Shown piece by piece: positions 45,872 to 54,224 of a DNA stretch of 64,000 bases (within the stretch, counting starts at the first letter, position 1; the number at the start of each line of letters is the position of its first letter). The stretch is from Pseudomonas benzenivorans. Lineage in GTDB: Bacteria > Pseudomonadota > Gammaproteobacteria > Pseudomonadales > Pseudomonadaceae. Made by a program: the position numbers and the translations under genes. Under the pieces are notes generated by a model. That model saw nothing but the letters and a program-made list of their open reading frames with translations. It ran no database searches and had not been told where the DNA came from. The stretch is taken from the NCBI RefSeq assembly GCF_900100495.1, contig NZ_FNCT01000003.1, positions 354,295 through 418,294 on the forward strand, read 5' to 3'.

Positions 45872-46846
45872 ATGCTTCTGGATCCGGCCCGTGGCTATGA
45901 CCTGATCGGCGACATCCACGGCTGCGCGCATACCCTCGAGCGCCTGCTCGAGACCCTCGGTTATCGCGTCCAGGGCGGCGTCTGGCGCCATCCACAGCGC
46001 ATGGCGATCTTTCTCGGCGACCTGGTCGATCGCGGCCCGCGGATTCGCGAAGCGCTGCACCTGGTGCGTGCCATGGTCGAGGCTGGCGAGGCGCTGTGCA
46101 TCATGGGCAATCATGAGTTCAATGCCCTCGGCTGGAGCACCCCGGCGGCGCCCGGCAGCGGCCAGCGCTACGTGCGCGAGCACACGCCGCGGCATGCCCG
46201 GCTGATCAAGGAAACCCTGGAGCAGTTCGCGGCATACCCGGCCGAGTGGCGCGAATTCCTCGGCTGGTTCTACCAGTTGCCGCTGTTTATCGATGCCGGG
46301 CATTTCCGCGTGGTGCATGCCTGCTGGGATTCCGGGCTGATCGAGCCGTTGCGCGCGCAGTTCGCCGATGGCTGCATCGACGAGCATTTCCTGCAGGCCT
46401 CGGCCGTCCCGGGCAGCTTTGCCAATACCGTCCTGGATCGTCTGCTGCGCGGCACCGACATGCGCTTGCCGCATGGCTTGACCCTGACCAGCGACGAAGG
46501 TTTTACCCGTGCGCATTTCCGCACCAAGTTCTGGGAAGAAGACCCGCAGACTTACGGCGACATCGTCTTCCAACCCGATGCGCTGCCCGAACTGGCGGCG
46601 CAAACGCCGCTGAGCGAGCTGCAGAAGACCGAGTTGCTGAAATATGGCGCCGACCAGCCGCTGCTGTTCGTCGGTCACTACTGGCGCAGCGGTAAGCCGG
46701 CGCCGATCCGGGCCAACCTGGCCTGTCTGGACTACAGCGCAGTGATGTACGGCAAGCTGGTGGCCTACCGCCTGGATCGGGAAACCCGCCTGGATCCGCA
46801 CAAGTTCGTCTGGGTCGAGGTCAAGCGTCCGGAGAGTCCGCAATGA
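45872..46846 (+). CDS. Metallophosphoesterase (PP2A/ApaH-like)
   Basis: This 324-residue calcineurin-like phosphoesterase has the metal motifs D14-x-H16 (GDIHGC), GDLVDRG (49-55) and GNHE (79-82), and a later histidine in LLFVGHYWRS. The substrate is unknown; ApaH-type diadenosine tetraphosphatases and protein phosphatases share this order. The gene starts one base after the nadK stop and its stop overlaps the rhomboid start (ATGA). Confidence 0.88.
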   Translation: MLLDPARGYDLIGDIHGCAHTLERLLETLGYRVQGGVWRHPQRMAIFLGDLVDRGPRIREALHLVRAMVEAGEALCIMGNHEFNALGWSTPAAPGSGQRYVREHTPRHARLIKETLEQFAAYPAEWREFLGWFYQLPLFIDAGHFRVVHACWDSGLIEPLRAQFADGCIDEHFLQASAVPGSFANTVLDRLLRGTDMRLPHGLTLTSDEGFTRAHFRTKFWEEDPQTYGDIVFQPDALPELAAQTPLSELQKTELLKYGADQPLLFVGHYWRSGKPAPIRANLACLDYSAVMYGKLVAYRLDRETRLDPHKFVWVEVKRPESPQ

Positions 46847-47700
46847 GTCCGGTCGTAGTCCTGCGTCTGCCGGTACACATCGATCTCAGTGGCTTCATCG
46901 CCCTGTTGCAGCGCTTGCAGGTGCCGTACCGGGTATCGGAGGAGGCCGGCGAGCAGGTGCTCTGGGTGCCGGGCGAGCAGTTGGCCGAGCAGGTGCGCGA
47001 CCTGTACCGGCGCTATCCGCAAGGCGATCCTGCGCTGCAGTCGCTGGCCCCGGCCGAGCCGGTCGCGGGGTTCCGCCAGCAGGTGCAGGACAGCCCGCTG
47101 ACTGCCGCCATGCTGGCGCTGACCCTGCTGGTGGCGCTCGTCACCTGGTTCGGCGAGAACTTCGCGGTGATCCGCTGGCTGAGCTTCGTCGATTTTCGTA
47201 TCCAGGGCGATTACGTCTATTTCGCCTACCTGGCGGAAATGCTCGAGGCGGGGCAGTGGTGGCGCCTGGTCACGCCGATGCTGATCCATTTCGGCGTCCT
47301 GCACCTGGCGATGAATACGCTGTGGTACTGGATCCTCGGCCGGCGCATCGAGGCGCGCCAGGGCCCCTGGATGCTGCTGGGGCTGACCCTGCTATTCAGC
47401 CTGGCCTCGAATCTCGCGCAGTACGGCTATTCCGGCCCCTCGCTGTTTGGCGGCTTGTCCGGCGTGCTCTACGGGCTGCTCGGGCATTGCTGGATCTTCC
47501 AGCGCCTGGCGCCGAATGCCGACTATCGCCTGCCGCCCGGCGTGCTGGTGATGATGCTGGCCTGGTTGCTGATCTGCCTGACCGGCATCTTCGAGTTGCT
47601 GCAATTCGGCGCGATTGCCAATGCCGCGCATGTCGGCGGGCTGCTCGCCGGTTGTGTCACCGGGCTGCTGGGTGGTGCGCTGGCGCGCCAGCGCCGCTGA
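46843..47700 (+). CDS. GlpG-type rhomboid intramembrane protease
   Basis: This 285-residue rhomboid protease cleaves transmembrane substrates within the inner membrane. The catalytic Ser is S206 in GGLSGVLYG, and the partner His is H263 in NAAHVGG. The HxxxN motif is at 154-158 (HLAMN). The N-terminal cytoplasmic domain (1-75) resembles that of GlpG. About six transmembrane helices lie between 90 and 280. It is the last gene of the nadK-coupled group, ending 38 bp before the next gene. Confidence 0.92.
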   Translation: MSPVVVLRLPVHIDLSGFIALLQRLQVPYRVSEEAGEQVLWVPGEQLAEQVRDLYRRYPQGDPALQSLAPAEPVAGFRQQVQDSPLTAAMLALTLLVALVTWFGENFAVIRWLSFVDFRIQGDYVYFAYLAEMLEAGQWWRLVTPMLIHFGVLHLAMNTLWYWILGRRIEARQGPWMLLGLTLLFSLASNLAQYGYSGPSLFGGLSGVLYGLLGHCWIFQRLAPNADYRLPPGVLVMMLAWLLICLTGIFELLQFGAIANAAHVGGLLAGCVTGLLGGALARQRR

Positions 47701-47738
47701 CAGCCTGTTAAACTGCCGCTTCGTATTCGGAGGTATCC

Positions 47739-48005
47739 ATGTCGTCGTCCTTTCTCGAAGCAATCGAAAATATCACCCCGGAGATCCACCAGAGCCTGAA
47801 ATTGGCGGTGGAAATCGGCAAGTGGCCGGATGGCCGCAAGCTCACCCAGGAGCAGAAGGAGCTCAGTATGCAGGCGCTGATCGCCTGGGAACTGCACAAC
47901 CTGCCCGAGGAGGAGCGGATCGGCTACATGGGCGGGCAGGCGTGCGGCTCCAAGTCCAAGCCGGTGGTGGAGGACGTGAACCCGCAGTACAAGGCTCTGC
48001 ACTGA
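47739..48005 (+). CDS. YeaC-like DUF1315 protein
   Basis: This 88-residue protein matches the YeaC/DUF1315 family: TPEIHQSLKLAVEIGKWPDGRKLTQEQKELSMQALIAWE, ending with YMGG and a lysine-rich tail. No function is known. Its stop overlaps the following DUF2797 start (TGATG), so the two are co-translated, a useful functional hint. ATG 47739 follows an aggta sequence. Confidence 0.87.
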   Translation: MSSSFLEAIENITPEIHQSLKLAVEIGKWPDGRKLTQEQKELSMQALIAWELHNLPEEERIGYMGGQACGSKSKPVVEDVNPQYKALH

Positions 48006-48832
48006 TGGCCGAGCTGGCGCGTGGCGCGTTGAGCAAACTGGTGGCGCGCCTGGAGGCGCCGGTGCGCTATGCCTTTCGCCTGGACCAGCAGGAGCTGCCG
48101 GTCAATCCGCTGATCGGCAAGACCCTGCGCCTGGAATACCTCGGCGCCATCCATTGCACCCATTGCGGGCGCAGGACCAAGACCAGCTTCAGCCAGGGCT
48201 ATTGCTACCCCTGCATGCAGAAGCTGGCGCAGTGCGATATCTGCATCATGAGCCCGGAGCGCTGCCACTACGACGCCGGCACCTGCCGCGAGCCGGGCTG
48301 GGGCGAGCAGTTCTGCATGACCGACCACGTGGTCTACCTGGCCAATTCGTCCGGGGTGAAGGTCGGCATCACCCGTGCAACGCAGGTTCCCACGCGCTGG
48401 CTGGACCAGGGCGCGAGCCAGGCCTTGCCGATTCTGCGGGTGGCGACCCGCCAGCAATCCGGTTTCGTCGAAGACCTGCTGCGCAGCCAGGTGGCGGACA
48501 AGACCAACTGGCGCGCCCTGCTCAAGGGCGATGCCGCACCGGTCGACCTGGCGGCGATTCGCGACCAGTTGTTCGACGCCTGTGCCGCTGGTCTAGGCGA
48601 GTTACAACAGCGCTTCGGTATCCAGGCCATCCAGTTGCTCGGCGATCAGCAGCCGCTGGAGATTCGCTACCCGATCGAGGCCTATCCAGCCAAGATCAGC
48701 AGCTTCAATCTGGACAAGAACCCCATCGCCGAGGGCACGCTGCTCGGCATCAAGGGCCAGTACCTGCTGTTCGATACCGGGGTGATCAATATCCGCAAGT
48801 ACACGGCGTATCAGCTCGCCGTGCATGAATAA
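48005..48832 (+). CDS. DUF2797 protein with zinc-ribbon-like cysteines and a GIY-YIG-like core
   Basis: This 275-residue protein has two CxxC pairs (CTHCGRRT near 55-62 and CYPCMQKLAQCDIC near 70-83) plus later Cys/His residues (about 93-115), which suit a zinc-binding module. It then has VVYLANSSGVKVGITR (about 109-124) and RWLDQGASQALPI, which resemble the strand and motif pattern of GIY-YIG nucleases (YIG-like strand, then KVGIT-R). Whether it cuts nucleic acid is unknown. The start ATG 48005 overlaps the YeaC stop. Confidence 0.8.
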   Translation: MAELARGALSKLVARLEAPVRYAFRLDQQELPVNPLIGKTLRLEYLGAIHCTHCGRRTKTSFSQGYCYPCMQKLAQCDICIMSPERCHYDAGTCREPGWGEQFCMTDHVVYLANSSGVKVGITRATQVPTRWLDQGASQALPILRVATRQQSGFVEDLLRSQVADKTNWRALLKGDAAPVDLAAIRDQLFDACAAGLGELQQRFGIQAIQLLGDQQPLEIRYPIEAYPAKISSFNLDKNPIAEGTLLGIKGQYLLFDTGVINIRKYTAYQLAVHE

Positions 48833-48909
48833 GCTGCCTTGGCGGGCAGCGTCAGCCGAATTCCGCAAACCGGGCCGCACGAGGCCCTGAACACAAAGGG
48901 CCACCAGCC

Positions 48910-51582
48910 ATGCGCACCGAACAACCGAAGATGATCTACCTCAAGGATTACCGCGCGCCGGACTACCTGATCGACGAGACGCACCTGACCTTCGAGTTGT
49001 TCGAGGATCACACCCTGGTGCATGCGCAACTGGTGATGCGCCGCAACCCCGAGTGCGGCAGCGATCTGCCGGGTGCCCGTATGCCGCTGTTGGTGCTGGA
49101 CGGCCAGCAGCTCGAGCTGCTGTCGCTGTCCCTGGACGGCCAGGAACTGAGCCCGGCGGACTACCGGCTGAGCGACAGCCAGCTGAGCCTGCAGCCGAAG
49201 GCGGCCAGCTTCGTGATCGACAGCAGCGTGCGCATCCACCCGGAAAGCAACACCGCGCTGGAAGGGCTGTACAAGTCCGGCAGCATGTTCTGTACCCAGT
49301 GCGAGGCCGAAGGGTTCCGCAAGATCACCTACTACCTCGACCGCCCGGACGTGATGAGCAGGTTCACCACCACGCTGAGCGCCGAGCAGCACCGTTACCC
49401 GGTCTTGCTGTCCAACGGCAACCCGATCGCCAGCGGCCCGGAGGAGGGCGGCCGGCACTGGGCGACCTGGGAGGACCCGTTCAAGAAGCCGGCCTACCTG
49501 TTCGCCCTGGTGGCCGGTGACCTGTGGTGCGTGGAGGACTGCTTCACCACCCTGAGCCAGCGCGAAGTGGCGCTGCGCATCTATGTCGAGCCGGAGAACA
49601 TCGACAAGTGCCAGCACGCCATGGACAGCCTGAAGAAGTCCATGCGCTGGGACGAGCAGGTCTATGGCCGCGAGTACGACCTGGACATCTTCATGATCGT
49701 CGCGGTCAACGACTTCAACATGGGTGCCATGGAGAACAAGGGCCTCAACATCTTCAACTCCAGTTGCGTGCTGGCCAAGGCCGAGACCGCTACCGACGCC
49801 GCGCACCAGCGGGTCGAGGCGGTGGTGGCGCACGAGTACTTCCACAACTGGTCGGGCAATCGGGTGACCTGCCGCGACTGGTTCCAGCTGTCGCTCAAGG
49901 AAGGTTTCACGGTGTTCCGCGATGCCGAGTTCAGCGCCGACATGAACTCGCGCACGGTCAAGCGCATCGAGGACGTGGCCTACCTGCGTACCCACCAGTT
50001 CGCCGAGGATGCCGGGCCCATGGCGCACCCGGTACGCCCGGAGGCCTTCATCGAGATTTCCAACTTCTACACCCTGACCGTCTACGAGAAGGGTGCGGAA
50101 GTGGTGCGGATGATCCACACCCTGCTCGGCGCCGAGGGCTTCCGCAAGGGCACCGACCTGTATTTCGCGCGGCACGACGGTCAGGCAGTGACCTGCGACG
50201 ATTTCGTCAAGGCCATGGAAGACGCCAACGGCGTCGACCTGAGCCAGTTCAAGCGCTGGTACAGCCAGGGCGGCACGCCGCGCCTGGCGGTCAGCGACAG
50301 CTACGATGCGGCGGCCAGGAGCTATACCCTGAGCTTCAGCCAGAGCTGCCCGGCCACCCCGGGGCAGGGCGAGAAACTGCCGTTCGTGATTCCGCTGGAA
50401 CTGGGCCTGCTGGATGGCCAGGGCAAGGATCTGCCGCTGCGCCTGCAGGGCGAAGCGGCAGCCGTTGGCACTAACCGGGTGTTGTCGCTGACCGCGGCCG
50501 AGCAGAGTTTCACCTTCGTCGACCTCGCCGAGCAGCCGCTGCCATCCCTGCTGCGCGGTTTCTCCGCGCCGGTCAAGCTGAGCTTCCCCTATGGCCGCGA
50601 CCAGCTGATGTTCCTCATGCAGCACGACAGCGACGGCTTCAACCGCTGGGAGGCCAGCCAGCAATTGGCCGTGCAGGTGCTGCAGGAACTGATCGGCCAG
50701 CACCAGCGCGACGAAGCGCTGGTCATGGACCCGCGCCTGGTCACGGCGCTGCGCAGCGTCCTGGAGAATGAGGCGCTGGATCAGGCCATGGTTGCCGAAA
50801 TGCTCTCGCTGCCGGGCGAGGCCTACCTCACCGAGATCAGCCAGGTGGCCGATGTCGAGGCGATCCATGCCGCCCGCGAGTTCGCTCGCGCGCAACTGGC
50901 CGATGCCTTGTTCGAGCCGCTGTGGCAGCGCTACCAGGCCAACCGCGAAATCTCCCGCAACAATGCCTATGTCGCCGAGGCCGAACACTTCGCCCGCCGC
51001 AGCCTGCAGAACATCGCGCTGTCCTACCTGATGCTCAGCGGCGCGCCGCAGGTGCTGGCCGCCTGTCTGGAGCAGTTCGAGGTGTGCGACAACATGACCG
51101 AGCGCCTCGCGGCCCTGGCGGTGCTGGTCAATTCGCCGTTCGAGGAGGAGAAGGCCAAGGCCCTGGCCGGCTTTGCCGATTTCTTCAAGGACAACCCGTT
51201 GGTCATGGACCAGTGGTTCAGCGTGCAGGCCGCGTGCAGCCTGCCCGGCGCCCTGGGGCGGGTGCGGCAGTTGATGGAGCATCCGGCCTTTACCCTGAAG
51301 AACCCGAACAAGGTGCGCGCCCTGATCGGCGCGTTCACCGGGCAGAATCCGCTCAACTTCCACCTCGCCGACGGCAGCGGTTACCGCTTCCTGGCCGATC
51401 AGGTGATCACCCTCGACGCCCTCAACCCGCAGATCGCCTCCCGCCTGCTGGCCCCGCTGACCCGCTGGGGCAAATACGACAGCGCCCGCCAGGCGCTGAT
51501 GAAGGCCGAGCTAGAGCGGATCCTGGCATCCGGCGAGCTGTCCAGCGACGTCTTCGAAGTGGTCAGCAAGAGCCTGGCCTAA
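48910..51582 (+). CDS. pepN: Aminopeptidase N
   Basis: This 890-residue cytoplasmic M1 metallopeptidase removes N-terminal residues from peptides. GAMEN is at 272-276 and the zinc site HEYFHNW starts at H308 (H308-E-x2-H312, with Glu about 18 residues later). The length matches E. coli PepN (870). The N-terminal beta domain, catalytic domain, linker and alpha-helical C-terminal domain are all present. A 77-bp upstream gap precedes it, and a terminator follows. Confidence 0.97.
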   Translation: MRTEQPKMIYLKDYRAPDYLIDETHLTFELFEDHTLVHAQLVMRRNPECGSDLPGARMPLLVLDGQQLELLSLSLDGQELSPADYRLSDSQLSLQPKAASFVIDSSVRIHPESNTALEGLYKSGSMFCTQCEAEGFRKITYYLDRPDVMSRFTTTLSAEQHRYPVLLSNGNPIASGPEEGGRHWATWEDPFKKPAYLFALVAGDLWCVEDCFTTLSQREVALRIYVEPENIDKCQHAMDSLKKSMRWDEQVYGREYDLDIFMIVAVNDFNMGAMENKGLNIFNSSCVLAKAETATDAAHQRVEAVVAHEYFHNWSGNRVTCRDWFQLSLKEGFTVFRDAEFSADMNSRTVKRIEDVAYLRTHQFAEDAGPMAHPVRPEAFIEISNFYTLTVYEKGAEVVRMIHTLLGAEGFRKGTDLYFARHDGQAVTCDDFVKAMEDANGVDLSQFKRWYSQGGTPRLAVSDSYDAAARSYTLSFSQSCPATPGQGEKLPFVIPLELGLLDGQGKDLPLRLQGEAAAVGTNRVLSLTAAEQSFTFVDLAEQPLPSLLRGFSAPVKLSFPYGRDQLMFLMQHDSDGFNRWEASQQLAVQVLQELIGQHQRDEALVMDPRLVTALRSVLENEALDQAMVAEMLSLPGEAYLTEISQVADVEAIHAAREFARAQLADALFEPLWQRYQANREISRNNAYVAEAEHFARRSLQNIALSYLMLSGAPQVLAACLEQFEVCDNMTERLAALAVLVNSPFEEEKAKALAGFADFFKDNPLVMDQWFSVQAACSLPGALGRVRQLMEHPAFTLKNPNKVRALIGAFTGQNPLNFHLADGSGYRFLADQVITLDALNPQIASRLLAPLTRWGKYDSARQALMKAELERILASGELSSDVFEVVSKSLA

Positions 51583-51602
51583 GGCCTGGCCCGTCCCTCA
51601 TG

Positions 51603-51640
51603 AGTGTTACCGGCCTGCTTGGCTGGTAACACTTCTTTGT
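51603..51640 (+). terminator. Rho-independent-like terminator after pepN
   Basis: The stem agtgttacc / ggtaacact (51603-51611 and 51625-51633) is followed by tctttgttact, 20 bp after the pepN stop. The T-tract is moderate. Confidence 0.75.
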
Positions 51641-52080
51641 TACTAAAAGAAATTTAAAGGAAGCGGCTTATGCGCTTGCTTACTTAAGATAGTGAGCGAG
51701 GGCTTGACTGCGGCTGTTTTTCTTGTGCCGATTTTTCATGATCGAGGGGTTAACTGCGGCAATAGACCGCGGATCGTAGGACAAAATCCCTGTTCATTTC
51801 CTGCCTGTCGGTTGGGTTGGTCAGTGGATGATCAGTCACGAAAATCGCGCGGGGGATGGGCGCGCTAAACACGCCAAAAATAATACGACCGTTTGAATTG
51901 GCACCATGGTTGCAATGACCGCATGGATTCGGTTCGCAGTGCTGTGCGCCTGGCTGGAGAGGCACACATTGCAGTGCTGTAGTCCCAACAACTCCAAGGT
52001 CGTCGTCAGTACGGCCCTGTCGTGCCCCGGATCTTTGGGGTGCAAAAAAAAAGATGATCTGTCCACGGAGTGAAGTCTCG
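51641..52080. other. 440-bp regulatory region before the DUF1302 gene, no gene seen
   Basis: The stretch is less GC-rich than its surroundings and lacks credible ORFs. It holds the sigma-54 promoter (51899-51914), a 10-bp direct repeat gcagtgctgt (51936-51945 and 51971-51980) in the presumed leader, and a ccccgg...ggggtgc hairpin followed by nine A at about 52034-52053. Upstream activator sites are expected at 51700-51850; none was recognised with certainty. Confidence 0.5.
51899..51914 (+). promoter_or_regulatory. Sigma-54 (-24/-12) promoter
   Basis: tggcac (51899-51904) - ccatg-like spacer - ttgca (51910-51914) matches the TGGCAC-N5-TTGCA consensus exactly. The GG and GC dinucleotides (51900-51901 and 51912-51913) are 10 nt apart, as required. 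Transcription would start near 51925, leaving about 155 nt of leader before the DUF1302 gene. Confidence 0.72.
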
Positions 52081-54159
52081 ATGGAAATTAAGTCCCATAA
52101 GCTCGTACTGCGTTTTGCGCCAGCCAAGGCCGGTTTCGCCTTCGCGGGTATTTTGCCGTTGTTGGTGACGGCGCACGCCCAGGCAGTGGAGTTCAGCTTC
52201 GCCGACAACGAAGTCAGCGGTTCCCTCGATACCACCCTGTCCTATGGCCAGCTGTGGCGTGTGCAGGGCCAGGACCAGAGCAACAACGACATCAACACCA
52301 ACGACGGCAACCGCAACTTCGATACCGGCCTGGTTTCCGAGGTGTTCAAGATCACCTCCGATCTGGAGGCGACCTACCAGAACTACGGGGCTTTCGTCCG
52401 CGGCACGGCGTTCTATGACACCCAGATCATGGACAAGCGCAACGACTACTACAGCGCCAACGATCCGCAGCAGCCGAGCCAGAACTTCCCGAAGGACAAC
52501 AGCTTCACCTACGAAACCCGGCACAAGGCCGGGCGCGATGCGCAGATTCTCGACGCCTATGTTTACGGCGACTGGGATGTGGCCGACATGCCGGTGACGG
52601 CCCGCCTGGGGCGCCAGGTGTTCAACTGGGGCGAGGGCATCTTCTACCGTGGCGGCATCAACACCACCAACCCGGTGGACGCCGCCAAGTTCCGCCTGCC
52701 GGGCTCCGAGCTGAAGGAAGTGCTGGTGCCGGTCGAGGCGCTGAACTTCAACATCGGCCTGACCGACAACCTGTCGATGGAAACCTTCTACCAGTTCAAC
52801 TGGAAGGAAACCGCGATCGACCCGGTCGGCACCTACTTCTCCGAGACCGATCTGTTCGCCGATGGCGGCAATACGGCGTATAGCGAGCAAGCGGGTTTGG
52901 CGCCGCTAGCGCCTCTGTACCAAGGCTTGAGCGGATTGGGTGTCGGTGGCCTGCAAGGCAACAGCTACTTCGATAGCAATGGCACTATCAAGGTCGCCAG
53001 TATCCAGTCTGACCTGAATGCCAAGAATGATGGCCAGTTCGGTGTAGCCTTCCGCTATATCGCGGAAGAGTTCAACTCGACGGAGTTCGGGTTCTACTTC
53101 GTCAATTACCATGCTAAAGAACCGACAATTTATGCGGATCTGAATAGCTCTTATGCAGGGCTCGATCTTGCGGCAATTGCGGGTGCAGCAGGTGCACAGC
53201 TCGATCCTCTAGTGCGTCAAGGTGTTGTGGCTGGGGTGCAGCAACAGAATCCAGCATTCTCAGCGGCAGCATTGGACAACATCATCAGCACCTCCGGTAA
53301 CGGCACTACCCTGGGTAGTGCTGCTCTCGAACAGGCCATTCTGCAAACGTATCAAGGTGCGCTGACTACTACCGTGAATAGTGCCGTTGGCGGCATCGCT
53401 GCCGTCGATGTGGCCAACCAAGTCAACGGCCGTCGCGAGTACGCCGAAGACATCCGCATGTATGGCTTGAGCTTCAATACCACGGTTGGCGAGGCCTCGG
53501 TGTTCGGTGAGTTGTCCTACCGCCCCAATCTGCCGATCGGCATAGCCGCCACCAACGATCTGCTGGGCGATCTGCTGACCCAGGCGACCGGTTTGGCCAC
53601 TGGCAATGTGGTCAATATCGGCGGACAAATGGTCACCATCACCGACCAGATCCACAACTACGAGCGTGTCGAGGCCTTCAACTCCTCCCTGGGCACCATC
53701 TACAACTTCGGTCCGAGCCTCAGCTTCGATTCGCTGTTCGGGGTGGCCGAGTTGGCATCCGAGCACGTCCGTGGTAGCGACCTGCAATACCAGTCGCGCA
53801 ACGGCACCCGTTACTACGCTGGGCGTGGCAATGGTTCCTACATCTCCGGCTACGAGCGTGACGACCAGATCAACAAGAACGCCTACGGCTATACCCTGCT
53901 GCTGTCCGGCACCTGGAACGACGTCTACGCCGGCGTAAACCTGTCGCCGTTCGCCGTCTACAAGCATGACTTCGAAGGCAACTCGCACCAGACCGGCAAC
54001 TTCATCGAAGGTCGCAAGGCCTATACCGTGGGCATGCGCGCCAGCTACCTGAACAGCCTGGAAGCCGAACTGCAGTACACCGAGTTCTACGGCGGCGGGC
54101 AGAACAACTCGACCCGTGACCGCGACAACGTCGGGGTCAACGTCAAGTACTCCTTCTAA
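52081..54159 (+). CDS. DUF1302 outer-membrane beta-barrel protein
   Basis: This 692-residue DUF1302 protein has a signal peptide (about 1-33, ending AHAQA). An N-terminal barrel region includes GSLDTTLSYGQLWRV and DAYVYGDWDVADMPVTARLGRQVFNWGEGIFYRGG. The C-terminus is an aromatic strand (VNVKYSF), as in barrels folded by the Bam complex. An Ala/Gly-rich insert (about 350-440) with atypical, less GC-rich codons lies in the middle. ATG 52081 has acggag upstream; a frame from 52054 lacks a signal. It is the first gene of the sigma-54-linked set. Function unproven; likely a channel or lipid-related outer-membrane component. Confidence 0.85.
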   Translation: MEIKSHKLVLRFAPAKAGFAFAGILPLLVTAHAQAVEFSFADNEVSGSLDTTLSYGQLWRVQGQDQSNNDINTNDGNRNFDTGLVSEVFKITSDLEATYQNYGAFVRGTAFYDTQIMDKRNDYYSANDPQQPSQNFPKDNSFTYETRHKAGRDAQILDAYVYGDWDVADMPVTARLGRQVFNWGEGIFYRGGINTTNPVDAAKFRLPGSELKEVLVPVEALNFNIGLTDNLSMETFYQFNWKETAIDPVGTYFSETDLFADGGNTAYSEQAGLAPLAPLYQGLSGLGVGGLQGNSYFDSNGTIKVASIQSDLNAKNDGQFGVAFRYIAEEFNSTEFGFYFVNYHAKEPTIYADLNSSYAGLDLAAIAGAAGAQLDPLVRQGVVAGVQQQNPAFSAAALDNIISTSGNGTTLGSAALEQAILQTYQGALTTTVNSAVGGIAAVDVANQVNGRREYAEDIRMYGLSFNTTVGEASVFGELSYRPNLPIGIAATNDLLGDLLTQATGLATGNVVNIGGQMVTITDQIHNYERVEAFNSSLGTIYNFGPSLSFDSLFGVAELASEHVRGSDLQYQSRNGTRYYAGRGNGSYISGYERDDQINKNAYGYTLLLSGTWNDVYAGVNLSPFAVYKHDFEGNSHQTGNFIEGRKAYTVGMRASYLNSLEAELQYTEFYGGGQNNSTRDRDNVGVNVKYSF

Positions 54160-54176
54160 ACAAGACTAGAAAAATA

Positions 54177-54198
54177 CCGGGCGCTCTCGGGCGCCCGG
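54177..54198 (+). other. Intercistronic hairpin between DUF1302 and DUF1329 genes
   Basis: An 8-bp perfect stem (ccgggcgc / gcgcccgg) with a 6-nt loop lies 17 bp after the DUF1302 stop and 27 bp before the next start. No T-tract follows, so it may protect the upstream mRNA segment rather than terminate. Confidence 0.4.
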
Positions 54199-54224
54199 GC
54201 GATGACTCATCACGGAGAATTACG

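Noticed and set aside
48811..51363. Antisense open frame of about 850 codons over pepN
   Set aside because: Reverse-frame shadow; pepN has GAMEN and HEYFHNW motifs.
51946..51980. Second sigma-54-like sequence (ggcacacattgca)
   Set aside because: The GG-to-GC spacing is 8 nt, not 10.
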